Source: Gammaproteobacteria bacterium UBA3067 (lineage in GTDB: Bacteria; Pseudomonadota; Gammaproteobacteria; Pseudomonadales; UBA3067). Taken from it: a stretch of DNA of 6,591 nucleotides. Below are positions 1 to 6,351 of this stretch, in pieces. The stretch is from assembly GCA_002366835.1 (NCBI GenBank), contig DFBZ01000149.1, forward strand, positions 1 to 6,591, in the 5' to 3' direction. Under the pieces are notes generated by a model. It was not told where the DNA came from. It made no database searches and worked only from the letters and a program-made list of their open reading frames with translations. Position 1 is the first letter of the stretch. Every line of letters begins with the position of its first letter. The position numbers were made by a program, and so were the translations under genes.

Positions 1-158
1 ATGCATCATCTGATGCAGATACAATAATAGCAATAAATGGCAGAGAGGGCTTGGTAAGAATAAACGCCATCTCCGACACTAGCATCACAGGAAATTATCA
101 CATCACACTTGAAAACGATGCAGAACTGAAGGGTGATTTTTATTTCGACATAAAATAA
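1..158 (+). CDS. C-terminal end of an unidentified protein (partial, 5' end outside window)
   Basis: The frame starting at base 3 is open for 51 codons and ends at TAA 156-158, so only the last part of a gene is present. The residues alternate polar and hydrophobic, as in beta strands. Two short strand-like units, GLVRINAIS followed by ITGNYHITL, and then LKGDFYFDI, repeat a G-x-hydrophobic-x-hydrophobic pattern. That resembles the C-terminal beta-hairpins of many small secreted or lipoprotein-type proteins, but it is only a resemblance. The N-terminus is missing, so no signal peptide or family can be assigned. A strong inverted repeat begins 60 bases after the stop and may end this transcript. 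The codons are AT-rich like the spacer downstream. Coding status is likely; function is unknown. Confidence 0.6.
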   Translation, partial: ASSDADTIIAINGREGLVRINAISDTSITGNYHITLENDAELKGDFYFDIK

Positions 159-217
159 AAAATATTTTATGCTCATAACTTTAAAATCATAATTTAGCTT
201 TACACATCAATTATTCA

Positions 218-267
218 AAATTAGGGTTTATTAGCATTCAACTGCACTGCTAATAAACCCTCAATTT
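218..267 (+). terminator. Long hairpin, probable terminator of the upstream partial gene
   Basis: The 14-base arms AGGGTTTATTAGCA (223-236) and TGCTAATAAACCCT (248-261) are perfect reverse complements around an 11-base loop. Allowing one bulged C at 262, the stem extends by AAATT/AATTT to 218-267. The stem is AT-rich and the following T tract is weak, so it is not a textbook intrinsic terminator. Its place 60 bases past a plus-strand stop, with no gene reading in from the right, makes a 3'-end hairpin the simplest reading. It could instead be a transcript-stabilising 3' structure. Confidence 0.45.
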
Positions 268-643
268 CATCTAAATAATCCAAGTAAATATCTCTTACTA
301 TATTTTTTAAGATAGCCCTCCCAGTCGGCCTTCCTGTAGCCTATTCCATGATTTGAAAAACCTTTCTATTCAAAATAAAACGAAAAGCCTAAAGATCATA
401 AAACATACGAACTAACTATTTTAAATAGTAGTCGCTATGTTTACCTGCAATCACGAAATAGACGAACTTGGTGCAGAGTCTCATATACGCAAGTAATGTT
501 TCCGATTTTATGACTATCTACCACTACCTTATCCCCTTCGCTTAAGCAGGCAAAACATCACACTTTTCATTCACCTATAATTCTGTACAAAGCAGGGCCA
601 GTAAGCCCCTTAAATAAACACCATTCAGCACAATAAAACCAAC

Positions 644-649
644 TATAAT
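644..649 (+). promoter_or_regulatory. Candidate -10 element of the gap promoter
   Basis: A perfect TATAAT lies 40 bases upstream of the gap start codon, which would give a leader of roughly 34 bases. No good -35 hexamer is found 16-18 bases upstream (the sequence there is around CCATTCA) and there is no extended -10 TG. Either an activator helps, or this is a chance match in AT-rich DNA. Confidence 0.4.
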
Positions 650-689
650 AACAACACGCATCACCTGTAAAATACCAAGGAGTCAGTTT

Positions 690-1709
690 ATGACTATTCG
701 CATAGCAATCAATGGATTTGGTCGAACTGGAAGAAACGTTTTACGTGCATTGTATGAAAAGGGATACCGCGACAAGATACAGGTTATTGCCATTAATGAT
801 TTGGGCGAAGGGGCCGTTAACACCCACCTGCTTCGTTACGATACGGTTCATGGCAGGTTTAATGGGGAGGTCAATTACCAGGAAGATGAAAACAAAAAAG
901 GCAGCATGAATATCAACGGTGACCCTATCGCAATTCTCGCGGAAAGAGACCCTGCCGCTCTGCCTTGGGGCGATTTAAATATCGACATCGTATTCGAATG
1001 TACAGGGTTATTTACCAAACGCGATGCCGCCGCCGCACACCTTACTGCAGGCGCCAGAAAAGTGATTGTATCCGCCCCCTCCAGTGGTGCTGATGCCACG
1101 ATTGTTTATGGTGTTAATGAACATACTCTAAACAGTAACCACCATGTTATTTCCAATGCATCGTGTACCACAAACTGTTTGGCACCGGTTGCCAAACCCA
1201 TTCATGACGCCATTGGAATTAAACAGGGCGTCATGACCACCATTCACTCAATCACTAATGACCAAGCCTTGACCGATGTTTACCACAGCGATTTACGGCG
1301 CGCTCGATCAGCCACACAGTCGATGATTCCCACAAAAACCGGGGCCGCAGCCGCAGTGGGGCTGGTATTACCTGAATTGGCCGGCAAGCTTGATGGTATG
1401 GCCATGCGGGTTCCAGTGGTCAACGTTTCCGTTATCGACTTTACCTTCACAACAAGTAGGGACACCAACGTCGATGAAATTAATGACATCATGAGAAAAG
1501 CCGCCAAAAATTCCAAAGGAGGCATCCTGCAGATAAACGAGGAACCGCTTGTTTCCATAGATTTTAACCATTGCGCAGCCAGTGCTACATTTGACTGTAC
1601 CCAAACCCATGCCTACGAAAATTTGGTAAAGGTGATCGCGTGGTATGACAATGAGTGGGGCTTTTCTAATCGCATGTTAGATAACGCAGTGGTCTTTGCA
1701 GCGGTATAG
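690..1709 (+). CDS. gap: Type I glyceraldehyde-3-phosphate dehydrogenase
   Basis: This 339-residue protein has the full length of a GAPDH subunit. The enzyme converts glyceraldehyde 3-phosphate, NAD and phosphate to 1,3-bisphosphoglycerate in cytosolic glycolysis and the reverse in gluconeogenesis. The N-terminal Rossmann fold opens with INGFGRTGRN (7-16). Asp37 in AINDL is the residue that usually marks NAD rather than NADP preference. The active site SNASCTTNC places the catalytic Cys at 159, and His186 in TTIHS is its partner. Phosphate-site residues are visible as T217-G218 in PTKTGAA and R240 in MRVP. The C-terminal WYDNEWGFSNRM (318-329) supplies the nicotinamide-contact Asn321. Erythrose-4-phosphate dehydrogenase (Epd) is less likely, because SITNDQ and TKTGAA follow GAPDH rather than Epd patterns. 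Thr13 replaces the usual Ile in the GFGRIGR loop. The start is fixed by AAGGAGT at 677-683, six bases before the ATG. The gene appears monocistronic and converges on the minus-strand operon. Confidence 0.95.
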   Translation: MTIRIAINGFGRTGRNVLRALYEKGYRDKIQVIAINDLGEGAVNTHLLRYDTVHGRFNGEVNYQEDENKKGSMNINGDPIAILAERDPAALPWGDLNIDIVFECTGLFTKRDAAAAHLTAGARKVIVSAPSSGADATIVYGVNEHTLNSNHHVISNASCTTNCLAPVAKPIHDAIGIKQGVMTTIHSITNDQALTDVYHSDLRRARSATQSMIPTKTGAAAAVGLVLPELAGKLDGMAMRVPVVNVSVIDFTFTTSRDTNVDEINDIMRKAAKNSKGGILQINEEPLVSIDFNHCAASATFDCTQTHAYENLVKVIAWYDNEWGFSNRMLDNAVVFAAV

Positions 1710-1733
1710 AGCGAGTAAACTTTGGACAGAACC

Positions 1734-1762
1734 AAGCAGCAGGGGGGGGGCACGCTGTTTTT
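1734..1762 (+). terminator. Possible gap terminator with a G-tract loop
   Basis: AAGCAGC (1734-1740) can pair with GCTGTTT (1754-1760), counting one G-U pair, around a 13-base loop that contains nine consecutive G. The stem runs into TTTTTAATAA. It begins 25 bases after the gap stop codon, in the right place for termination between convergent genes. The stem is short, so the call is tentative. No clear terminator was found for the opposing operon in this spacer. Confidence 0.4.
1742..1750. repeat. Run of nine G (mononucleotide tract)
   Basis: Nine consecutive G residues sit in the 103-base spacer between the convergent gap gene and the minus-strand operon. Such tracts slip in replication and in sequencing, so the exact count is uncertain. 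It lies outside any coding frame I support, so a length change would not switch a protein on or off. Confidence 0.9.
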
Positions 1763-1812
1763 AATAACGGTGCTTTCTATGTAGTGCATTTAAGGCAGTG
1801 CATTCAAAATAG

Positions 1813-2511
1813 CTACGCGCGCCAGCCCTCGATTTTTTGCCCGATAAACCGTCTTATCTCATCGATATAACGAAGATTTTCTTCTGCCAGATAGAACTCC
1901 ACCACAACGTTATCCACAAATAAATAGCTATTACAGACCGTAAAGGTTTTGCTTTTCTGCAATGTATTTGATTGTGATCGACAACGCGCCACCCAAAAAT
2001 CAAAAGAATGGCTGGGTAAGGGGGATTTCTCAGCTGGGTTTTGTTTTAACACAGTCCAAGACTGGGGCGACTGAGGGTTACGATAAACGTGATAATAGTC
2101 CCCTTTTGGTAACACCTGCCTGTTTTGATAAGAGCCCGTACCACGCCAAAGGCTTGCATAACGCTGCGGGTTTTGAATTTCTCTAACCTGCTCATCATTC
2201 CAAACACGAATCAGCCCTTTGATATTGCGAGATACACTGCCCTCACCCCTTTCGTAACCCGGAATATTAGCGCTCAACTCCTTCTCAGAAATAACAAATA
2301 CCGCCACCTGGTCGCTTTGAAACTGACTGGTAAACCAGCGTGCAGAGAGGTTCATAAAGCCGTCGGGAGCATATTCTGCGGGAATAAAAAAATCATAGGC
2401 CCCTAAGCGAATTTGCGTATCCCCAGCAAGAGAATAAATCGCACTCAAAATAAAAGCGCTTACCGTAAGTACCAGGGCTGCCAGCACCGTATAAATCCGT
2501 TTTCTAGTCAT
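1813..2511 (-). CDS. Single-pass membrane-anchored protein of unknown function
   Basis: This 232-residue protein is not one I recognise. The N-terminus MTRKR is positively charged and is followed by one hydrophobic segment (about 6-28), with no lipobox Cys. The rest should lie in the periplasm, held by an uncleaved anchor or released by signal peptidase. The soluble part is rich in aromatic residues. Two cysteines (177 in FWVARC and 193 in FTVC) flank a short hairpin and could form a disulfide. They are followed by a hydrophobic strand NVVVEFYLA (201-209) and an amphipathic C-terminal helix ending at EGW. It is the last gene of the four-gene operon, starting nine bases after the aminopropyltransferase stop codon. 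GGAGAGG (2514-2520) right after that stop gives a good ribosome site for this ATG. Its tight linkage suggests a role with the membrane enzyme upstream, but no biochemical function can be inferred. Confidence 0.85.
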   Translation of the reverse strand: MTRKRIYTVLAALVLTVSAFILSAIYSLAGDTQIRLGAYDFFIPAEYAPDGFMNLSARWFTSQFQSDQVAVFVISEKELSANIPGYERGEGSVSRNIKGLIRVWNDEQVREIQNPQRYASLWRGTGSYQNRQVLPKGDYYHVYRNPQSPQSWTVLKQNPAEKSPLPSHSFDFWVARCRSQSNTLQKSKTFTVCNSYLFVDNVVVEFYLAEENLRYIDEIRRFIGQKIEGWRA

Positions 2512-2520
2512 TACCTCTCC

Positions 2521-4236
2521 CTAATCAATAGCTCCTTCTTTTTCCGACCACGCCTCATGATGATAATGATACAACTGATGACTGCCCAATTTGTTGGCTT
2601 TTACATCGGAAAGCTCTGAAAAAAACTGTGCTGAAAATTGAAAAGCCGCCAACATCAGTTCTTTCGTAACCCAAGCATCGTCTACGGGAAGCTTGGAAGG
2701 CAAGTCTTTCAAGCGCTGCGAGGGTGGCTTCCCCATTTTGCTTGCAATGGTCCAGCCCCACTCCCCAAAACTGGGAATATTTTGATGGTATTGCTCCACA
2801 GATGAAAAGCCAGCTAAGCGAATGGTTTTACCAATACCCAAAAAGGCTTTTTTAGCATGATATGGAGATGTAGATTGTACCGCCATCACACCATCACCCG
2901 CCAAGAGTAAGCGCAGCCGCGCATAAAAATGGTCGCTGTAAAGCTTGTTTAGATCAGGGTGACTCGGGTCAGGTAAATCAACAATAATGGCATCGTAACT
3001 TCGCCCTTCATCAAGCAGCTTATCAATTTCTATAAATGCATCACCGGCGATCACATTAACCGCAGGGTCACTGAGCGAAGCCTCATTAAGCTCTACCAGC
3101 GCAGCCTGATACGTTGGCAGCTCATCACTATCACCTGTTTGTCCCTTAAAAAAATCTAACAACTGGTTATCCAAATCAATTAGAGTTACCTCTTTGGGCT
3201 TCCAGCGCAGAATGTCTCTCAGGGCCAAGCCATCCCCTCCACCGATGACCAGTATTTCTTCCTGACGAGCAGAGCTATACAAGGCAGGATAAACCAACAT
3301 ACTGTGGTATATCACCTCATCATTAGATGAAAATTGCAATCGACCATTAATATACAAACTATAAATCGTGGCCTGATTTTTAATTCGTCGCTCAGTGACG
3401 GAGAAATGTTGGTAGTTCGTCGATTCACTGTGCACTACTTTATCTTTGTAGAGCACATTGCTCATGCGCGTAAGGCTATCTTCACCTAAGGCAAATAACA
3501 GCGCCACCAGCAAAGCAATTAACACGTGGGCAAAAAGCAAAAATAAGGGTGCAGAAATATAAGCCCAATAACGCAAAAGAAAAAATAAGCCCGCAAGTAA
3601 ATTTGCTGAGGCAGTCAAAGACGCAGCAGTCGTAATATCTACGCGCAACATAAACAGCACCCAAATCGCTGCACCTAAACCAGCACCGATATAATCAACG
3701 CCATAAATCATTCCAGTGTTGTGTTGCAAATGCTCTTTATGAAGAGATTCTCTGACCCTGGCTATAAGGGGTATTTCCATCCCCAAAAGAAAACCCAATA
3801 CAAAGCCAACAACAAATGGAAAAAACGAAACCAGATAGCTACTCAGTTTTATCAGAGAACCATAAAGACGAATATCAAAGGGCAAGCCATACGCTTCTGC
3901 AATAGCCTGGGGCAACACCACCACAAAACCCACGACAGCCGCAATCATCAGTACACTGCCGGCACCCACTGTCGCCACAATTACTTCTAACCAGGCAAAA
4001 GCAGAAAAAGGATGTTTAAAATACTTTGCAGAAAAAGAACCCGCCCCCATGGCAACGATCATAATACCGATCATGCCGTAAATGGCGGTTTCTACCGAGC
4101 CAAGAATGCGGCCGGCATAATGTGACAACAGGTATTCATAGATAAGGCCACAACCCGCCAGCACACCCATGATTAAAATAAGACTTATATCATGGAGCAG
4201 CTTGTCGCTATTTTTAGGCATAGTGTTTTTAGGCAT
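2521..4236 (-). CDS. Membrane-fused polyamine aminopropyltransferase-like protein (spermidine synthase family)
   Basis: The 571-residue protein joins a membrane domain to a SpeE-like catalytic domain. About seven or eight hydrophobic segments lie between residues 15 and 250, including a conserved-looking LLGMEIPLI near 150-158. The catalytic part (about 260-500) shows the spermidine synthase order: YQH (275-277), the SAM-type nucleotide loop GGGDG (332-336), acidic Asp354/Asp356 in LIDLD, GDAF (398-401), and the D-x-x-D-P motif with Asp420 and Asp423, where the family's proton acceptor and amine-binding acid lie. FGEWGW (490-495) replaces the soluble-enzyme segment near the amine pocket. Family members transfer aminopropyl from decarboxylated SAM to an amine; the acceptor here is unknown. 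It is much longer than soluble SpeE (about 290 residues), with a 70-residue C-terminal extension. The start is uncertain: ATGs at 4236 and 4221 are in frame (MPKNT then MPKNS) and neither has a clear Shine-Dalgarno. It follows the DUF350 gene by 57 bases. Confidence 0.88.
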   Translation of the reverse strand: MPKNTMPKNSDKLLHDISLILIMGVLAGCGLIYEYLLSHYAGRILGSVETAIYGMIGIMIVAMGAGSFSAKYFKHPFSAFAWLEVIVATVGAGSVLMIAAVVGFVVVLPQAIAEAYGLPFDIRLYGSLIKLSSYLVSFFPFVVGFVLGFLLGMEIPLIARVRESLHKEHLQHNTGMIYGVDYIGAGLGAAIWVLFMLRVDITTAASLTASANLLAGLFFLLRYWAYISAPLFLLFAHVLIALLVALLFALGEDSLTRMSNVLYKDKVVHSESTNYQHFSVTERRIKNQATIYSLYINGRLQFSSNDEVIYHSMLVYPALYSSARQEEILVIGGGDGLALRDILRWKPKEVTLIDLDNQLLDFFKGQTGDSDELPTYQAALVELNEASLSDPAVNVIAGDAFIEIDKLLDEGRSYDAIIVDLPDPSHPDLNKLYSDHFYARLRLLLAGDGVMAVQSTSPYHAKKAFLGIGKTIRLAGFSSVEQYHQNIPSFGEWGWTIASKMGKPPSQRLKDLPSKLPVDDAWVTKELMLAAFQFSAQFFSELSDVKANKLGSHQLYHYHHEAWSEKEGAID

Positions 4237-4252
4237 AGCTATTTCTAGACAT
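4207..4252 (-). repeat. Threefold tandem repeat around the aminopropyltransferase start codon, with a short upstream ORF
   Basis: Read on the minus strand, three near-identical units each begin with ATG: ATGTCTAGAAATAGC (from 4252), ATGCCTAAAAACACT (from 4236) and ATGCCTAAAAATAGC (from 4221). Units 1 and 3 match at 13 of 15 bases, units 2 and 3 at 12 of 15. The second and third ATGs are 15 bases apart and in frame. The first is 16 bases upstream of the second, hence out of frame, and encodes a seven-residue peptide MSRNSYA that stops at TAA 4229-4231. That stop lies between the two usable starts, seven bases before the third ATG. None of the three has a clear Shine-Dalgarno. Confidence 0.8.
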
Positions 4253-4293
4253 AGCGCAGCAGCTTATCGTATTTTTCGTTTAGAGAATTTTGC

Positions 4294-5196
4294 TTAACTA
4301 AACAGAGACAACATCACCAAAGCAATGGCGACAAAAATAGAACCCTCAATAGCCCCTACCGCGACATTTTTTTGATGATCCACTTCATCCACCGCATCAA
4401 TGCCTGCAAGAATCACCCTGCGGGAAATATAAGCCAATAGGGATAATAAAATCGAGAACAACACCGTAAGAGCCAACCAGCCCACCACAGCCGCTACTAG
4501 CTGTTTTTCATTATAAATAATCAAACCAGAAGCGGCTGACATCACAAGGGCGACGCCGACTAAATGCCCCAGATAACGTAAAGAAATGGCTATATTTCCC
4601 GAACGAAACGCTTCTTGCAAACAGCCATCAGGGTGGCGCTTTTCATAAATAAACAAGCGCACCCGTGTAACGATGGCCAACAATAACTGCACAAATATAA
4701 AAGCGATCAGAACAACCGCCAGCCCTAATACCGAGGCACTTTCCACCCACAACATAACCGCTCTTAATACCAAACCCGTAGCAAGAATATTTGCCACGTC
4801 CACAAAAGCAGCTGCTAAGTTTCCTTTATTTATTTCATCCTGCAATGAAATGCCCGTAAGTACAAATTTATCTTGAATCAAGCGCCCCGCTTTAATCAAG
4901 ACGATACCCAGCACACCATAAGAAAGCACCATGATGCTTTCCGTCATCAGATCAGCCGCCGCCTCGCCGGAAAGCACCCCGGTGAGCATAAACGCCAAGG
5001 CCAAAACGCCGCCAGAAAAGGACAAGCCGAACGCAAAATTATCCCGTTCTGCAAGCTCAGTGGCTGCATGCACGTTAGCCACCAAACCATAAAAAAATCG
5101 TAATGCAGTAATCAAAATAACAGCAATAAACAGATCAACAAAAAGCACCGTAAATAACCAACGATCCAGGCCTGTTAATAAAAAATATTCGCTCAT
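4294..5196 (-). CDS. Tandem DUF350 integral membrane protein
   Basis: This 300-residue protein is almost entirely hydrophobic, with about eight predicted membrane segments, and belongs to the DUF350 group typified by E. coli YjfL (about 130 residues). The internal repetition is clear: an Asn-hydrophobic-Ala signature occurs four times, at N53-F-A, N126-L-A, N201-I-A and N277-V-A, each opening a small-residue-rich helix. DUF350 has two such half-units, so this is two complete domains in one chain. A Lys/Arg-rich loop (about 178-198) joins them. No catalytic motif is visible and the family's biochemical role is unknown; a channel, carrier or scaffold in the inner membrane is possible. DUF350 genes commonly neighbour spermidine-synthase-like or glutathionylspermidine-synthase-like genes, as here. 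The start follows the lipoprotein stop by 23 bases, with AAGGA 11 bases upstream of the ATG, a slightly long spacing. A weak inverted repeat GTTTAG/CTAAAC (4278-4303) spans its stop codon. Confidence 0.9.
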   Translation of the reverse strand: MSEYFLLTGLDRWLFTVLFVDLFIAVILITALRFFYGLVANVHAATELAERDNFAFGLSFSGGVLALAFMLTGVLSGEAAADLMTESIMVLSYGVLGIVLIKAGRLIQDKFVLTGISLQDEINKGNLAAAFVDVANILATGLVLRAVMLWVESASVLGLAVVLIAFIFVQLLLAIVTRVRLFIYEKRHPDGCLQEAFRSGNIAISLRYLGHLVGVALVMSAASGLIIYNEKQLVAAVVGWLALTVLFSILLSLLAYISRRVILAGIDAVDEVDHQKNVAVGAIEGSIFVAIALVMLSLFS

Positions 5197-5219
5197 GACA
5201 ATTAATATCCTTCTGGGGA

Positions 5220-6203
5220 TTATTTCCCTCGTGAAATTCCACGCGTTGTACGGCTGTTGCTGTTTCTAGCACTGCTCTGGTAGCTGGACTGATGCTTACT
5301 ACTACTGGTACGTTTGCTATAGGGGCTGGTAAACACTGCTTTCGATTGTGCTGTACTGGCACGACTTAGGCCGCTTGCCCCAGCCCTTGTGCGCGCATAG
5401 GGGCTAGTAAAACGCTTACCCTGGCTGCGGAAATCTTTTTTTACGGCTTGCTCACGCAAACTCTGGCTGGCTTTATGGCGAGGGGAACTATAACTGCGTC
5501 GACCAACATCGTGGTAATAACTATAACCACGTCGCGCCCCCCAATCACCATAATAACTGCGGCCACCACCGAGCAAACGGGAAATCAGCGCATACTGCCC
5601 ATACCACACCCAAAAGGAATTGGCTCCCGAGCCGCTCCACTGACCATAATGAGGGTTACCCACCATTTGTTGACCAGGAATACTCGATTCACTTCCACTG
5701 GCCGCCTGCTCCGCTGCCGCACTGATGGCATTCACACGGGCGAGCGTGCCATTCGATAGATCAGCCAGCACATTCACCGGGTCAGACAAGGCATCATTAA
5801 ACATGGGCATGGAAGCCGCTTGGCGAAGTGCGTGCAACTCCTGAACACGATCTGCCAAGGTGGGGAACTCACTAAAACTCAGCGAACCCTCCTGAAGATC
5901 AGCCACGGTTTTCAAACGAGATTGAAGGCCCTGAAAAAGCGGGCCAGAAGAAGAAGCATCTTGAGCAATGGTGGCGCTTAACTCGTATAAAGCGGGGCGC
6001 TGCTCACTTAAAAGCGCAGCATATTGCTTTAATAGCACCGCATTGCGCACCTGGCCGTTATCCAAGGCTCGCGCTAGGTTTTGCAGCTCAGACCTAACGG
6101 CCGTAATACCCAACTCAACACTCTCTTTCTCGCGCCCCTGCCCACCACAACCAGAAAGACTTAAAAGCAGCAATACGGCTACTGCAAACCTAACTATCAG
6201 CAT
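5220..6203 (-). CDS. Outer-membrane-type lipoprotein with a basic Ser/Arg-rich tail, function unknown
   Basis: The 327-residue product begins with a short charged N-terminus, a hydrophobic stretch (6-16) and the lipobox LSGC, so Cys19 should be lipidated after signal peptidase II cleavage. Gly20 rather than Asp follows the Cys, which by the Lol rule favours the outer membrane. Residues 25-165 look helical and Ala/Leu/Gln-rich, possibly a coiled or helical bundle. A likely conserved core at about 183-235 is rich in Gly, Tyr and Trp (NPHYGQW, FWVWYGQY, SYYGDW). The last 90 residues are low-complexity, Ser/Arg/Lys-rich and strongly basic, with a degenerate nonamer repeated three times: YSSPRHKAS (238), FTSPYARTR (265) and FTSPYSKRT (291). 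I do not recognise a named family. It is the first gene of the operon, just downstream of a good promoter. Its ribosome site is weak (AAAAGAAA). The basic tail might bind peptidoglycan, LPS or nucleic acid; this is speculation. Confidence 0.88.
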   Translation of the reverse strand: MLIVRFAVAVLLLLSLSGCGGQGREKESVELGITAVRSELQNLARALDNGQVRNAVLLKQYAALLSEQRPALYELSATIAQDASSSGPLFQGLQSRLKTVADLQEGSLSFSEFPTLADRVQELHALRQAASMPMFNDALSDPVNVLADLSNGTLARVNAISAAAEQAASGSESSIPGQQMVGNPHYGQWSGSGANSFWVWYGQYALISRLLGGGRSYYGDWGARRGYSYYHDVGRRSYSSPRHKASQSLREQAVKKDFRSQGKRFTSPYARTRAGASGLSRASTAQSKAVFTSPYSKRTSSSKHQSSYQSSARNSNSRTTRGISRGK

Positions 6204-6268
6204 GATTTCTTTTGCCTAAATACTATAAGTAAAATGAGCGACTTCTTTATTAGTTTTAAATTCAACTA

Positions 6269-6296
6269 TTTATAGTGGAGTTTAAACAAGAGTCAA
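6269..6296 (-). promoter_or_regulatory. Sigma70-type promoter of the lipoprotein-DUF350-aminopropyltransferase operon
   Basis: On the minus strand, TTGACT (6291-6296, five of six consensus bases) and TATAAA (6269-6274, five of six) are separated by 16 bases. Transcription would start near 6262, giving a leader of about 60 bases before the lipoprotein ATG at 6203. The spacer contains the palindrome GTTTAAAC (6280-6287), which might be an operator or chance. A second -10-like TATAGT lies closer to the gene but lacks a matching -35. This promoter lets the operon be transcribed independently of the upstream ugd remnant. Confidence 0.6.
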
Positions 6297-6351
6297 TAGC
6301 ACCGACTCTACCCAAGAACCCCCCTGCTTTCTAGTCTTTTCCAGCAAGGTC

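Larger units (their letters stand above)
159..689. other. Gene-poor AT-rich intergenic stretch
   Basis: I see no convincing gene in these 531 bases. The stretch contains the long hairpin at 218-267, a small palindrome ACTATTT-T-AAATAGT (415-429), a short G+C hairpin GGGC/GCCC (595-598 with 605-608), and the gap promoter and ribosome-binding region near its right end. On the minus strand, one frame is open for short runs (270-365 and 444-557) with protein-like composition, but stops at 366-368, 435-437, 441-443 and elsewhere break it up. A decayed gene is possible but unproven. No tRNA or repeat array is visible. Confidence 0.6.

Noticed and set aside
437..496. Small plus-strand ORF starting MFTCNHEIDE
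   Set aside because: Only 19 codons, no ribosome-binding site, and no conservation evidence available.
595..612. GGGC/GCCC hairpin before gap as a terminator
   Set aside because: The stem is only four pairs, the T tract is two bases, and no identified gene ends shortly upstream.
690..1709. Erythrose-4-phosphate dehydrogenase (epd) as identity of the GAPDH-family gene
   Set aside because: Residues around the catalytic His (SITNDQ) and the phosphate site (PTKTGAA) follow the GAPDH pattern rather than the Epd one, and the neighbours give no support for a pyridoxine-pathway role.
1742..1750. Phase-variable switch at the G9 tract
   Set aside because: The tract lies outside every supported coding region and not within a recognisable promoter spacer.
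1783..1804. Direct repeat AGTGCATT (1783-1790 and 1797-1804)
   Set aside because: Eight bases in two copies is too short to suggest an attachment site or insertion footprint.
5448..5759. 103-codon plus-strand open frame inside the lipoprotein gene
   Set aside because: It is antisense to the lipoprotein's core and low-complexity tail, has a Thr/Ile-rich composition typical of a mirror frame, and has no ribosome site.
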